Of a stretch of 64,000 nt of DNA, positions 57,039 through 64,000 are shown piece by piece. Positions within the stretch are counted from its first letter, which is position 1. The number at the start of each line of letters is the position of its first letter. The position numbers were made by a program, and so were the translations under genes. This DNA comes from Paenibacillus soyae (GTDB lineage: Bacteria; Bacillota; Bacilli; Paenibacillales; Paenibacillaceae): contig NZ_JANIPJ010000002.1 in the NCBI RefSeq assembly GCF_024623455.1, forward strand, positions 456,823 through 520,822. The letters are read 5' to 3'. The notes under the pieces are model-generated. The model had not been told where the DNA came from. It was given only the letters and a program-made list of their open reading frames with translations, and ran no database searches.

Positions 57039-57881
57039 ATGAACCCATACAAACGACGTTATCTGCTGACCTTTCCCATGATGACGATCGGATCTTTGTT
57101 AGTCGCCGTCGGCTTTAATTTATTTCTCATCCCCCATCAGGTGCTCAGCGGCGGCTTGTCCGGCGTATCGATGATGATCGGCTATATTACGGGCGGCAAT
57201 ATCGGTTGGCTGTTTCTGATCCTGAACATTCCCGTGCTGATCTGGGGCTGGTTCTCTCTAGGCAGGAGATTCGTGCTTTGGAGCACCTATAACGTTCTCA
57301 TGTCCACGTTGTTCCTCCAGCTTATTCCCGTGCGGAATATCGCCCATGACATTCTGCTCGGCGCCGTATTCGGAGGAATCATCGTCGGCTTCGGGAGCGG
57401 ACTCACCTTAAGGTACGGAGGATCCTCTGGAGGGTTCGACATCGTCGCCTCCATCGTCACTAGAAAACGCGACCTTCCCGTCGGCATGATCATCTTCCTG
57501 CTTAACGGCGGCGTCATCGCGATCCTTATCTTTTTCACGAAAAATTGGGACCTTGCCCTATACTCGCTCTTTTCCATATTCGCTGCCGGCAAGCTTGTCG
57601 ACATCGTCCATATCCGTCATTTGAAAGTAACAGCGTTTATCATTACGACCAAAACCGATGAAATTTTGAGCAAACTCTTGACCCATCCGCGCGGAATCAC
57701 GATCGTCAAAACAAGAGGAGCGTTCTCCTCGGCGGAAAGGGATATGCTGATGACCGTCCGAACCAAGTTCGAACTGGCGGAATTGACCAAAACCATCATG
57801 ACGATCGACCCGAAAGCCTTCATTAATATTGTGGAAACGGTTGGCGTCGTCGGCGACTTCCGCAGGCAGGAGAATCCGTGA
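57039..57881 (+). CDS. YitT-family membrane protein (DUF161 + DUF2179)
   Basis: A 280-residue protein with five to six membrane segments in the YitT part (about 10-190; GFNLFLIPHQVLSGGLSGVSMMIGY and LRYGGSSGGFDIVA are typical) and a soluble C-terminal DUF2179 domain (about 200-275; LTHPRGITIVKTRGAFSSAERDMLMTV). Paralogues are numerous in spore-formers, and one YitT-type protein is linked to germination, but the family function is unclear. The 135-base gap to cshA holds nothing else recognisable. Confidence 0.92.
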   Translation: MNPYKRRYLLTFPMMTIGSLLVAVGFNLFLIPHQVLSGGLSGVSMMIGYITGGNIGWLFLILNIPVLIWGWFSLGRRFVLWSTYNVLMSTLFLQLIPVRNIAHDILLGAVFGGIIVGFGSGLTLRYGGSSGGFDIVASIVTRKRDLPVGMIIFLLNGGVIAILIFFTKNWDLALYSLFSIFAAGKLVDIVHIRHLKVTAFIITTKTDEILSKLLTHPRGITIVKTRGAFSSAERDMLMTVRTKFELAELTKTIMTIDPKAFINIVETVGVVGDFRRQENP

Positions 57882-57934
57882 GCATACGCAAATATGGAAT
57901 TTTCATGCAATCTCTATGTTTTTGAAAACGTTCC

Positions 57935-57943
57935 TGTTATAAT
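57935..57943 (+). promoter_or_regulatory. Extended -10 promoter for the 64-residue gene
   Basis: TG-t-TATAAT at 57935-57943, about 100 bases before the start at 58045, with no clear -35. The gap between has no other signal. Confidence 0.5.
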
Positions 57944-58044
57944 GACGGTATCCCGCAGTTTCAAAAAGTTGTACCGTTTCATGCCATAGGTATCCCCTGC
58001 TGCTTTCTAGTTTTTCACAATTAGGACGAAAGGGTGAGGCTAAG

Positions 58045-58239
58045 ATGGATATGGAAACAGTCAAATTGTCGCTGATTGTAGAAAGACTTGCCCCAGAGCT
58101 CGGTCCGTTTCTCACCTCGCGCGAGATGGACCTGAACATTGTGCTTCGCGACGGCTTAGAGGTGCTCGAGCCGGCCGACGCCATGGAGATCGTACAGCAC
58201 AGCATCTGCAACGGTCAGAAACAAGCTTTATTGCAATGA
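58045..58239 (+). CDS. Small hypothetical protein (64 aa)
   Basis: A 64-residue acidic protein (MDMETVKLSLIVERLAP, then LTSREMDLNIVLRDGLEVLEPADAMEIVQ). No motif or membrane segment is visible. GGGTGAGG stands about 7 bases before the ATG, it has an extended -10 upstream and a strong terminator downstream, so it is likely a real monocistronic gene. I do not recognise the family. Confidence 0.65.
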   Translation: MDMETVKLSLIVERLAPELGPFLTSREMDLNIVLRDGLEVLEPADAMEIVQHSICNGQKQALLQ

Positions 58240-58276
58240 CAAGGCTTTTGTCGGGAGTATCGGTTTAATTGGAAGT

Positions 58277-58312
58277 GCCAGTCGACCTATCGACTGGCCT
58301 TTTGTTTTTTTT
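58277..58312 (+). terminator. Terminator after the 64-residue gene
   Basis: Perfect stem GCCAGTCGA / TCGACTGGC with a 4-base loop, then CTTTTGTTTTTTTT. Confidence 0.92.
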
Positions 58313-58412
58313 CGCCTCAAAAAAACAGATGACCGGGACAACCGGCGTGACTTATAATTTTGGAAGAACATGATGAAGCATCATAAGATTCAGCCTGCGA
58401 GGAGAGAGCATA

Positions 58413-59618
58413 ATGGACATCATTATTACGACCTTCATGTTGTTGTACAACCTGCTTACCGGCTCCGGAGAAGACAGTGAAAACGCCAAGAAGATTGCCA
58501 TCGCTTATCTGAACGCCGCCTCAGGCGAAACGATCGTAGGTCCCGTTGCGCCGGGAGACCCCGGCACTCCGCAGCAGCCGGACGGCGGAGAACAAGCAGC
58601 CCCCGCCAAAAAGGACCCCCAGCCCGATACGCCTCCGATCAAAGGCATATACGTAACCGCGCACAGCGCGGGCGGCGCCCGGATGGATTCGCTGCTCAAG
58701 CTGGTGGATGAAACCGATTTGAACAGCATGGTCATCGACATCAAGGATGACAACGGATATATTACGTACCCCACCACGACGCCGGAGCTGCTCGAGATCG
58801 GCACGCCGAAGAAGTTTATCGGCGATATCGAGAAATTGATGACCACGCTGAAGGAGCATGACATCTACCCTATCGCCCGCATCGTCGTGTTTAAGGATAC
58901 CGTCTTATCCGTCAAAAAGCCGGAGCTGAGCTTCCGGCAGTCCGACGGCACGATATGGAAGAACGGGCGCGGCGAAAGCTTCGTCAATCCATACCGCCAA
59001 GAAGTATGGGATTATAATATCGCGCTCGCCAAGGAAGCCGCCAAGCTTGGCTTCAAAGAGATCCAGTTCGACTACGTCCGGTTTCCCGAAGGGTTCGAGA
59101 ACAGGGCGGATACCTTGACCTTCAACAAAACGGAGGTTTCGCGCGTTGATGCGGTCGCCGGCTTCGTCAAATACGCGCGCGAGCAGCTTGAGCCGCTAGG
59201 CGTACGTGTCTCCGTCGATATATTCGGTTATGCGGCGTCCGTCCCCGCTGCGGAAGGCATCGGTCAGGACTTTGTCAAAATATCGAATGATGTGCACGTG
59301 ATCTCGCCGATGATCTATCCGAGCCATTACAGCACCGGGTGGTTTAATCAGAAAACGCCGGACCGAAGTCCTTACGAGACCATCAAAGGCGCGATTGAGG
59401 ATACGCACGAGAAGCTGGCCGATACGGGACCGTTAAAACCGATCATTCGTCCTTGGATCCAAGATTTCACGGCAAGCTGGCTTGGGAAGGGCAACTATCT
59501 GAAATACGGCAAGGCCGAGGTCGAAGCGCAGATTAAGGCGCTCCACGACGAAGGGGTTACCGAATATTTGCTTTGGAACGCCGGCAATAAGTATTCGCCG
59601 GGCGTGACGTACAAATAA
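58413..59618 (+). CDS. Putative glycoside hydrolase, DUF4015 family
   Basis: A 401-residue protein. The N-terminal 20 residues are hydrophobic (IIITTFMLLYNLL) and may act as a weak signal or anchor. A Pro/Gln/Asp-rich linker (about 45-75) follows, then a TIM-barrel-like DUF4015 domain with GIYVTAHSAGGARMDSLLKLVDETDLNSMVIDIKDDNGYITY (broken by loops), EIQFDYVRFPEGF (likely catalytic acidic residues) and ISPMIYPSHYSTGW. The substrate is unknown. GGAGAG lies about 7 bases before the ATG. Confidence 0.87.
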   Translation: MDIIITTFMLLYNLLTGSGEDSENAKKIAIAYLNAASGETIVGPVAPGDPGTPQQPDGGEQAAPAKKDPQPDTPPIKGIYVTAHSAGGARMDSLLKLVDETDLNSMVIDIKDDNGYITYPTTTPELLEIGTPKKFIGDIEKLMTTLKEHDIYPIARIVVFKDTVLSVKKPELSFRQSDGTIWKNGRGESFVNPYRQEVWDYNIALAKEAAKLGFKEIQFDYVRFPEGFENRADTLTFNKTEVSRVDAVAGFVKYAREQLEPLGVRVSVDIFGYAASVPAAEGIGQDFVKISNDVHVISPMIYPSHYSTGWFNQKTPDRSPYETIKGAIEDTHEKLADTGPLKPIIRPWIQDFTASWLGKGNYLKYGKAEVEAQIKALHDEGVTEYLLWNAGNKYSPGVTYK

Positions 59619-59626
59619 CAGCCATC

Positions 59627-59665
59627 AAAAAACCTGGTGTGGCATAATGCCTCACCAGGTTTTTT
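59627..59665. terminator. Bidirectional terminator between the DUF4015 gene and pfkA
   Basis: Perfect 12-13 base stem AAAAAACCTGGTG / CACCAGGTTTTTT (59627-59639 and 59653-59665) for convergent genes. Confidence 0.93.
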
Positions 59666-59675
59666 AGTTTGTTTA

Positions 59676-60644
59676 TTATTGCGAAAGACGGCTTGCCAGC
59701 TCGTACATCTCCATGTCGAACGGCTTCTTCGAATGAACAACCGTATCGATATCCGTCGTGACGAGCTCGCCTTTGATGACGCCGCAGGATTTGCCGGAAT
59801 CGCCGGCCATCAGCTGTCTGACGGCGAAATCGCCCAATCGGCTCGCGAGTACGCGGTCAACCGCCGTCGGCGTGCCGCCGCGCTGGATATGGCCAAGCAC
59901 CGTTACCCGCGCTTCGATGCCGCTTAGCTCCGAAATCTTCTGCTGCACGTCTTCGCCTTTGGCCGCGCCTTCCGCAACGACGATAATACTGTGGCGTTTG
60001 CCTTTGGCGAAGTTGTTTTTCATACGTTCAGCCACCTCGGCCAGATCGAAAGGCACCTCAGGAACAAGAATCGTCTCCGCGCCGCTTGCCAATCCCGCAT
60101 ACAATGCGATATCGCCGCAATGACGACCCATGACTTCAACGATCGAAGAACGTTCGTGCGAGGACATCGTGTCGCGGATTTTGTTGATGGCATCCACGAC
60201 GATGCTGACCGCGGTGTCGAAGCCGATCGTGAAATCCGTAAACGGAATATCGTTATCGATCGTGCCCGGCAACCCCATCGTCTTGATGCCGAGCTTGCTC
60301 AGCTTGTTCGCGCCTTGGTACGAACCGTCGCCGCCGATAACGACCAAGCCGTCGATGCCGCGCGCGCGAAGAATGTCCGCGCCGCGCTGCTGGCCTTCCG
60401 GCGTCAGAAACTCCTTGCAGCGCGCGGTCTGAAGAATGGTGCCTCCGCGTTGAATAATATCGCCGACGCTGCGAAGATCCATCGGACGCAAGTCGTCGTT
60501 AAGAAGGCCTTGGTAGCCCCGTTGTACGCCGTATACCTCCAGGCCATGAAACAGCGCGCTGCGCACGACTGCCCTGACGGCCGCGTTCATCCCTTGGGAA
60601 TCCCCTCCGCTTGTCAAAACTGCGATTGATTTTACTGCAGACAT
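59676..60644 (-). CDS. pfkA: 6-phosphofructokinase
   Basis: ATP-dependent phosphofructokinase of glycolysis, 322 residues when started at MSAVKSIAVLTSGGDSQGMN (60644, with GGAGG 8 bases upstream). Landmarks are VVIGGDGSYQGAN, PGTIDNDIPFTDFTIGFDTA (fructose-6-phosphate site), EVMGRHCGDIALYAG and LGHIQRGGTPTAVDR. In B. subtilis pfkA lies between accA and pyk; neither is next to it here, so it stands alone. A GTG five codons upstream overlaps the ribosome binding site. Confidence 0.96.
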   Translation of the reverse strand: MSAVKSIAVLTSGGDSQGMNAAVRAVVRSALFHGLEVYGVQRGYQGLLNDDLRPMDLRSVGDIIQRGGTILQTARCKEFLTPEGQQRGADILRARGIDGLVVIGGDGSYQGANKLSKLGIKTMGLPGTIDNDIPFTDFTIGFDTAVSIVVDAINKIRDTMSSHERSSIVEVMGRHCGDIALYAGLASGAETILVPEVPFDLAEVAERMKNNFAKGKRHSIIVVAEGAAKGEDVQQKISELSGIEARVTVLGHIQRGGTPTAVDRVLASRLGDFAVRQLMAGDSGKSCGVIKGELVTTDIDTVVHSKKPFDMEMYELASRLSQ

Positions 60645-60670
60645 GATTAACGCCTCCACCTTAAGTTATG

Positions 60671-61753
60671 TTAAGTATATTGACTGCGAATCCAATTGCT
60701 GTTGATAAGGAAGAAAATGCGCGTAAGCGGACTGTTCTTCATCAGCTGCTTCGATACTTCCTTCACTTCCTTCTGATGCCGAACCTTCGGGTCGGATAAA
60801 TAAAGCGCCAGCAGACCCTCAATGATCAGCCGATGAAAGCGCCAGCCCGGCAGAGACTTGATGTCTTCTCTCGCCCTGCCTACAATGACCCCGATTCGTT
60901 CGACAAGAAGAGCTTTGTCTTCGTAGTAATTGCAGAAATTCAAATCTCCGCCATGACGGTCTTCCTCTTGATCGATCAAATAATCGAGCATGATGTGCAG
61001 ACCGCATACATGGGGAAAATACAACCGGCGTATGTGCTCCGCATCCTGCTTGGATAAGCGATCCTCGCTCGCCGCAAGGAACAGCATGAACATGCCGAGC
61101 GTAGAGCCCGTCGCCGCCGCGAACTCGTTCCAGCGGAGATGCGGATATTTGTGCTGATGGCGGTCCCACCAGGCGAGCAGCTCCGGCTCGCGAAGATCCT
61201 TCCGGATATGCTTGTACACCTGCAGGTCGCCGTAAAGACCGACCAGCTCCGATACATGCTCCTGCACGCTCGCGTAAGAAGGAAGCTTCGACACCTGCGT
61301 CTGGCAGGTTCGCACGAGATGGTGCAAATACCCCCCGTCATCCCTTTCCTTCCGAAGCGCGTAATAATCGAGCAGCTCCGCCTCCGGATTCACCGCGTCC
61401 AACATGGATTGATGAAGAAGCCGGAAATCGTCCGGATCCAGCGAAGTGCTTCGATCGCATAAATTATCCAAATAATCGCTGATCGTCTGAAGAGCTACGA
61501 TTAGAGGGATCAACGTATCGCGATATCCCAGATTGGCCGCGGCGTATACGCCCCCGCCCTGGCAGTGAAACTTCTTGTCGTGCATGCTGCTTAGCGCCTG
61601 CGTCCGCAATTCTGGATCGGGAATGGCCTCCGCGATCTGGCGGAGCTTGTTTAATTCCGCTTCTACCCCGGGCAATACATATTTGTAAACACGATGCATC
61701 AGCTTGATCGGGCCTTGCGGCGCGCGTCCGCCGGATAACGTCGTCAATCTCAC
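60671..61753 (-). CDS. ytpB: Tetraprenyl-beta-curcumene synthase (YtpB, DUF2600)
   Basis: Terpene synthase that makes tetraprenyl-beta-curcumene (sesquarterpene) from heptaprenyl diphosphate in Bacillales. The protein has 360 residues from a GTG start at 61753, set by GGAGG 7 bases upstream; a longer in-frame opening to 62035 overlaps another gene. The aspartate-rich region is ISDYLDNLCDRST with further conserved acidic residues in LDYLIDQEEDRHGGDLNF. The enzyme is unusual in lacking normal terpene-synthase motifs. The cognate cyclase (SqhC) is not in the window. Confidence 0.88.
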   Translation of the reverse strand: MRLTTLSGGRAPQGPIKLMHRVYKYVLPGVEAELNKLRQIAEAIPDPELRTQALSSMHDKKFHCQGGGVYAAANLGYRDTLIPLIVALQTISDYLDNLCDRSTSLDPDDFRLLHQSMLDAVNPEAELLDYYALRKERDDGGYLHHLVRTCQTQVSKLPSYASVQEHVSELVGLYGDLQVYKHIRKDLREPELLAWWDRHQHKYPHLRWNEFAAATGSTLGMFMLFLAASEDRLSKQDAEHIRRLYFPHVCGLHIMLDYLIDQEEDRHGGDLNFCNYYEDKALLVERIGVIVGRAREDIKSLPGWRFHRLIIEGLLALYLSDPKVRHQKEVKEVSKQLMKNSPLTRIFFLINSNWIRSQYT

Positions 61754-61782
61754 GAACGCACCTCCTTCTTGCGTAAATCTTG

Positions 61783-62100
61783 TCATGAATGCCGGCGCGA
61801 TTCCAGGTCCTGATTCATGCGATACCAGATCTGCAAATCGTTGATCCGGCTGGCGAATTCCGCTATTTCGTAGTTTAAGACGCACGAACGCTCGAAGCTG
61901 TCTTCTTCGTACAGCTCCGCTTGCTTCGTATTGATAACCTGCTCGAAATGCAGTATAAGGTCCGGAATGCGACCGCGAATAAGCTCCCATCTCTCGATCA
62001 GCTCGGCTTGCTCCGCGCGGGTGTGCTCTTCCCAATCCCGCTCCAGCGAAGGCAAATGGATGAGGAGTCTTTCATTCCACACAAAACCATAATCCGCCAT
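61783..62100 (-). CDS. Hypothetical protein preceding ytpB (105 aa)
   Basis: A 105-residue, highly charged, mostly helical soluble protein (MADYGFVWNERLLIHLPSLERDWEEHTRAEQ, broken in several helices) rich in Glu, Arg and Trp. No known motif. GGAGG stands 6 bases before the ATG at 62100; a longer opening to 62187 lacks a site. It ends 29 bases before the ytpB GTG, so they are likely co-transcribed. The family is unknown to me. Confidence 0.7.
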   Translation of the reverse strand: MADYGFVWNERLLIHLPSLERDWEEHTRAEQAELIERWELIRGRIPDLILHFEQVINTKQAELYEEDSFERSCVLNYEIAEFASRINDLQIWYRMNQDLESRRHS

Positions 62101-62277
62101 CGTAAACCTCCACACATAAATGTACCATTTCGCAGGGCAATAATCCAGCCACAAATCGACAACGCGCCGTGATATACTGAATAACATCGGACATGGGCGA
62201 CTCGTAATAGAGACAGAAACCTGGCTGCGGACTTCATGGTCTGCAAGCCGTTAATAGGACGGAGTGGAAAGAAGAAC

Positions 62278-63468
62278 ATGAGAGAGACGGAAACCGTACG
62301 GGGATCGATTTCGATATCATCAACAGCCAAGCAGGAGACGCTCGCGCTACGGGCGTTCAACTTTTCGACATTCGCCACGCAGGCGCTTGTCGTGTCCTTT
62401 ATTCCTTTATATTTTATGACGCGGGGCTTCACGGAGAGCCAGATCGGCATCTTGTATTCGTCGGGGTTGTTCGTATCCATCTTTGCGAACATTATCGCCG
62501 GCCTCGCCAGCGACAAATATAGAACGATCCGCATAATATTGATTGTCATTCTTTTGGGACAATTAGCTACGCTGTCGCTGTTGTTCCCGCTCGAAAATTT
62601 CGTTATGGTCTGCATCGTTATGACCGCGTTTTATTTGTTCCAAACGCCGATCATCCCGCTCAGCGACAGCTTAATTCTGTTGTCCAGCCAATACACGGGC
62701 ACGCCTTACGCGCTAATTCGCATATTCGGGTCGCTTGGTTTTGCGCTCAGCGCGTACGGACTCGGCCTCCTGCTCAAGGGCATCGGCTCCGAGTGGACGA
62801 TTTTTGTGGCGCTCTGCACGGTGGGTATTTCGCTGCTGCTTACTATTTTTATTAAAGATTATCAGGGGCAATCTCGCAAAATCGAGTTTTCCGGGTTTTT
62901 CAAGCTGCTCCGCCAACGTCAAGTGCTGCTGTTCTTCCTGCTAATACTCATGGTATCCATCTCTCATCGCATGTACGAGAGCTTCCTTGCCGTCACGATG
63001 CGCCAGCTCGGAGCCAGCGATTCGCTGGTTGGCCTGTCGCTGCTTGTGTCGGCATCCAGCGAAATCCCGATTTTGTTCCTGCTTGGCAAATACGGCCACA
63101 AGTTCAAGGAGCTGCCGCTGCTCGTTATCGCATCGCTGATGTATGCCCTTCGCTTGTGGCTCATGGGCGAAATCGAGGATCCCCGTTGGTTTCTCGCCAC
63201 GCAGGCCATGCACAGCGTCTCCTTCGGCATCTATTTCTCTACCGCGCTGCGATACATCTCGCATCTCATCCCGGACGAATACCGCTCCTCCGGCCAAGCG
63301 GTTTACACCGTCATCTGGACCGGACTCGCCGGTCTGATCAGCGGCGTGTTCGGCGGCCTCGTCTACGAGCAGCTCGGACGCGTCATGTTCTACCACGCCG
63401 CGACCGGCGTAGCCGTTGCCGCGGCGATCGGCTTCCTGCTGTACTTCTTCAGCAGGGCTAGCAAGTGA
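62278..63468 (+). CDS. MFS transporter (MFS_1_like / LacY-like)
   Basis: A twelve-segment permease of 396 residues from the ATG at 62278 (AAGAAG with GGAG further upstream). The N-terminal polar stretch (about 1-25) is followed by ALRAFNFSTFATQALVVSFIPLYFMTRGFTESQIGILYSSGLFV, split over helices 1-2, and ASDKYRTIRI in the loop between helices 2 and 3. The pattern resembles the MFS_1_like/PPP-type group. The substrate is not visible. It is the last complete gene before the repeat region. Confidence 0.88.
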   Translation: MRETETVRGSISISSTAKQETLALRAFNFSTFATQALVVSFIPLYFMTRGFTESQIGILYSSGLFVSIFANIIAGLASDKYRTIRIILIVILLGQLATLSLLFPLENFVMVCIVMTAFYLFQTPIIPLSDSLILLSSQYTGTPYALIRIFGSLGFALSAYGLGLLLKGIGSEWTIFVALCTVGISLLLTIFIKDYQGQSRKIEFSGFFKLLRQRQVLLFFLLILMVSISHRMYESFLAVTMRQLGASDSLVGLSLLVSASSEIPILFLLGKYGHKFKELPLLVIASLMYALRLWLMGEIEDPRWFLATQAMHSVSFGIYFSTALRYISHLIPDEYRSSGQAVYTVIWTGLAGLISGVFGGLVYEQLGRVMFYHAATGVAVAAAIGFLLYFFSRASK

Positions 63469-63510
63469 GTGGGGCGCCATGGGCGCCTTTTCTCTTCGGA
63501 TTGGAGCGTC

Positions 63511-63716
63511 GAGCACATTTAGACGTTTCTGGCACGCCTATTTATTTCGACAGCCCCCATCAGCACATTTAGACGTTTCTAGCACGCTTATTTACTTCAG
63601 ACCGCCCCCATTAGCACATTTAGACGTTTCTTGCACGCTTATTTACTTCAGACTGCACCCATCAGCACATTTAGACGTTTCTGGCACGCTTATTTACTTC
63701 AGACTGCACCCATCAG
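63511..63716. repeat. Tandem array of four ~51-bp units
   Basis: Units start at 63511, 63561, 63612 and 63663 (periods 50, 51, 51), each beginning AGCACATTTAGACGTTTCT and ending in CAGACTGCACCCAT or a variant (second copy CAGCCCCCAT, third CCGCCCCCAT). There is no unique spacer between units, so this is not a CRISPR. The run stops with CAG at 63714-63716 directly before the IS end. The unit is out of frame with any recognisable gene. The 43 bases between the MFS stop and the array carry nothing clear. Confidence 0.9.
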
Positions 63717-64000
63717 GATGATGTACAGTAAGTTGTGTACCAAGTTTTGGTCCTTTCCAAAACAAAAAAAAGTAGGGTATCCTCGGGATTGCTGAGATCA
63801 CCAAGAGGAGGACCCTACTCAATGACTACTATACCCGAAAATCTGTTTAATGATCTACTTGAAAATACTGTTACGAAGCTGTTGAAGGAAAAGCTGGAAC
63901 TGCTACTCCGTGAAGAACTTAAAAACTACATGGCTGTAGAACAACCTCAAGAGCGTAACAGCCGTAACGGCCACTACACGCGTGCTTTCCAAACTCGCTA
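63717..64000 (+). mobile_element. IS256-family insertion sequence (left end, right part cut off)
   Basis: The left end appears to begin near GATGATGTACAGTAAGTTG (from 63717), an IS256-like terminal sequence, about 105 bases before the transposase start. A short inverted stretch follows (GTACC / GGTCC-type). The right end, its inverted repeat and target duplication lie outside the window. The terminal boundaries are estimated. Confidence 0.75.
63822..64000 (+). CDS. IS256-family transposase (5' end only)
   Basis: The first 59 residues of a DDE transposase. The start MTTIPENLFNDLLENTVTKLL is followed by KEKLELLLREELKNYM and ERNSRNGHYTRAF, matching the conserved N-terminal (RNGYY-type) segment of IS256/Mutator transposases before the catalytic domain. 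GAGGAGG lies about 8 bases before the ATG. The catalytic DDE residues lie beyond the window edge. Confidence 0.88.
   Translation, partial: MTTIPENLFNDLLENTVTKLLKEKLELLLREELKNYMAVEQPQERNSRNGHYTRAFQTR

Noticed and set aside
61787..62035. N-terminal extension of YtpB
   Set aside because: The region is fully inside the 105-residue gene read in another frame, and the GGAGG-GTG signal at 61753 gives the standard start.
63511..63716. CRISPR array
   Set aside because: Units are contiguous and nearly identical along their whole length, with no unique spacers and no cas genes.
63416..63721. Open frame of about 101 residues over the tandem repeats
   Set aside because: It overlaps the end of the MFS gene and only translates the repeat units (AHLDVS... 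periodic). No start signal or domain.

Overview
The window is chromosomal DNA of a moderately GC-rich, spore-forming member of the Bacillales, most likely Paenibacillaceae (Paenibacillus or Cohnella type). This rests on the HrcA/CIRCE-controlled dnaK operon, spoIIP, gpr and YjcZ-type sporulation genes, the comE cluster with comER, strong AGGAGG ribosome binding sites and a leucine T-box. No rRNA or tRNA genes were seen. Most of the window is conserved core genome, and gene names rest on recognisable motifs and gene order.

Positions 1 to 25800 follow the Bacillus subtilis yqe/dnaK/comE block, mostly on the minus strand. In minus-strand order they run comER (divergent), comEA, metY, comEB, comEC, an ECF sigma factor with its anti-sigma factor, holA, rpsT (plus strand), gpr, spoIIP, yqxA, lepA, hemW, an acetyltransferase, hrcA-grpE-dnaK-dnaJ, two small genes, prmA, a site-2 protease, rsmE and mtaB (cut by the left edge). 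The main departures from the B. subtilis order are metY inside the comE operon and the extra genes around hrcA, dnaJ and prmA.

Positions 25800 to 44000 hold leuS with a T-box leader, an MFS/acetyltransferase/YwbE run, a DEAD-box helicase with a Gly/Arg-rich tail, a 29-residue YjcZ-type sporulation gene behind a sigma-K-like promoter, a HAD phosphatase, two rRNA-modification genes, a membrane thioredoxin with a PCYCGC lipoprotein, a small alarmone synthetase, a class 2 pyrD, an L,D-transpeptidase, a ferredoxin and dinB.

Positions 44000 to 63500 hold cimA, a ResA-like thioredoxin, a JAMM metallopeptidase, and an exonuclease / DUF294 nucleotidyltransferase pair beside amtB, whose leader carries a GlnR/TnrA-type box. 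Then follow a MerR regulator, a YugP-type protease, a LysR regulator divergent from tpx, a probable 6S RNA, a YesL-like membrane protein, a second YjcZ gene, cshA, a YitT-family protein, a DUF4015 putative glycoside hydrolase, pfkA, a YtpB-type terpene synthase and an MFS permease. The right end has a tandem array of about 51-bp units that abuts an IS256-family insertion sequence cut by the window edge.

I found no clear new defence or biosynthetic system. The points most worth following are the unannotated structured RNA (6S-like), the terminator directly in front of comEC, the nucleotidyltransferase next to amtB, the inverted repeat upstream of amtB, and the repeat array apparently interrupted by the IS element.
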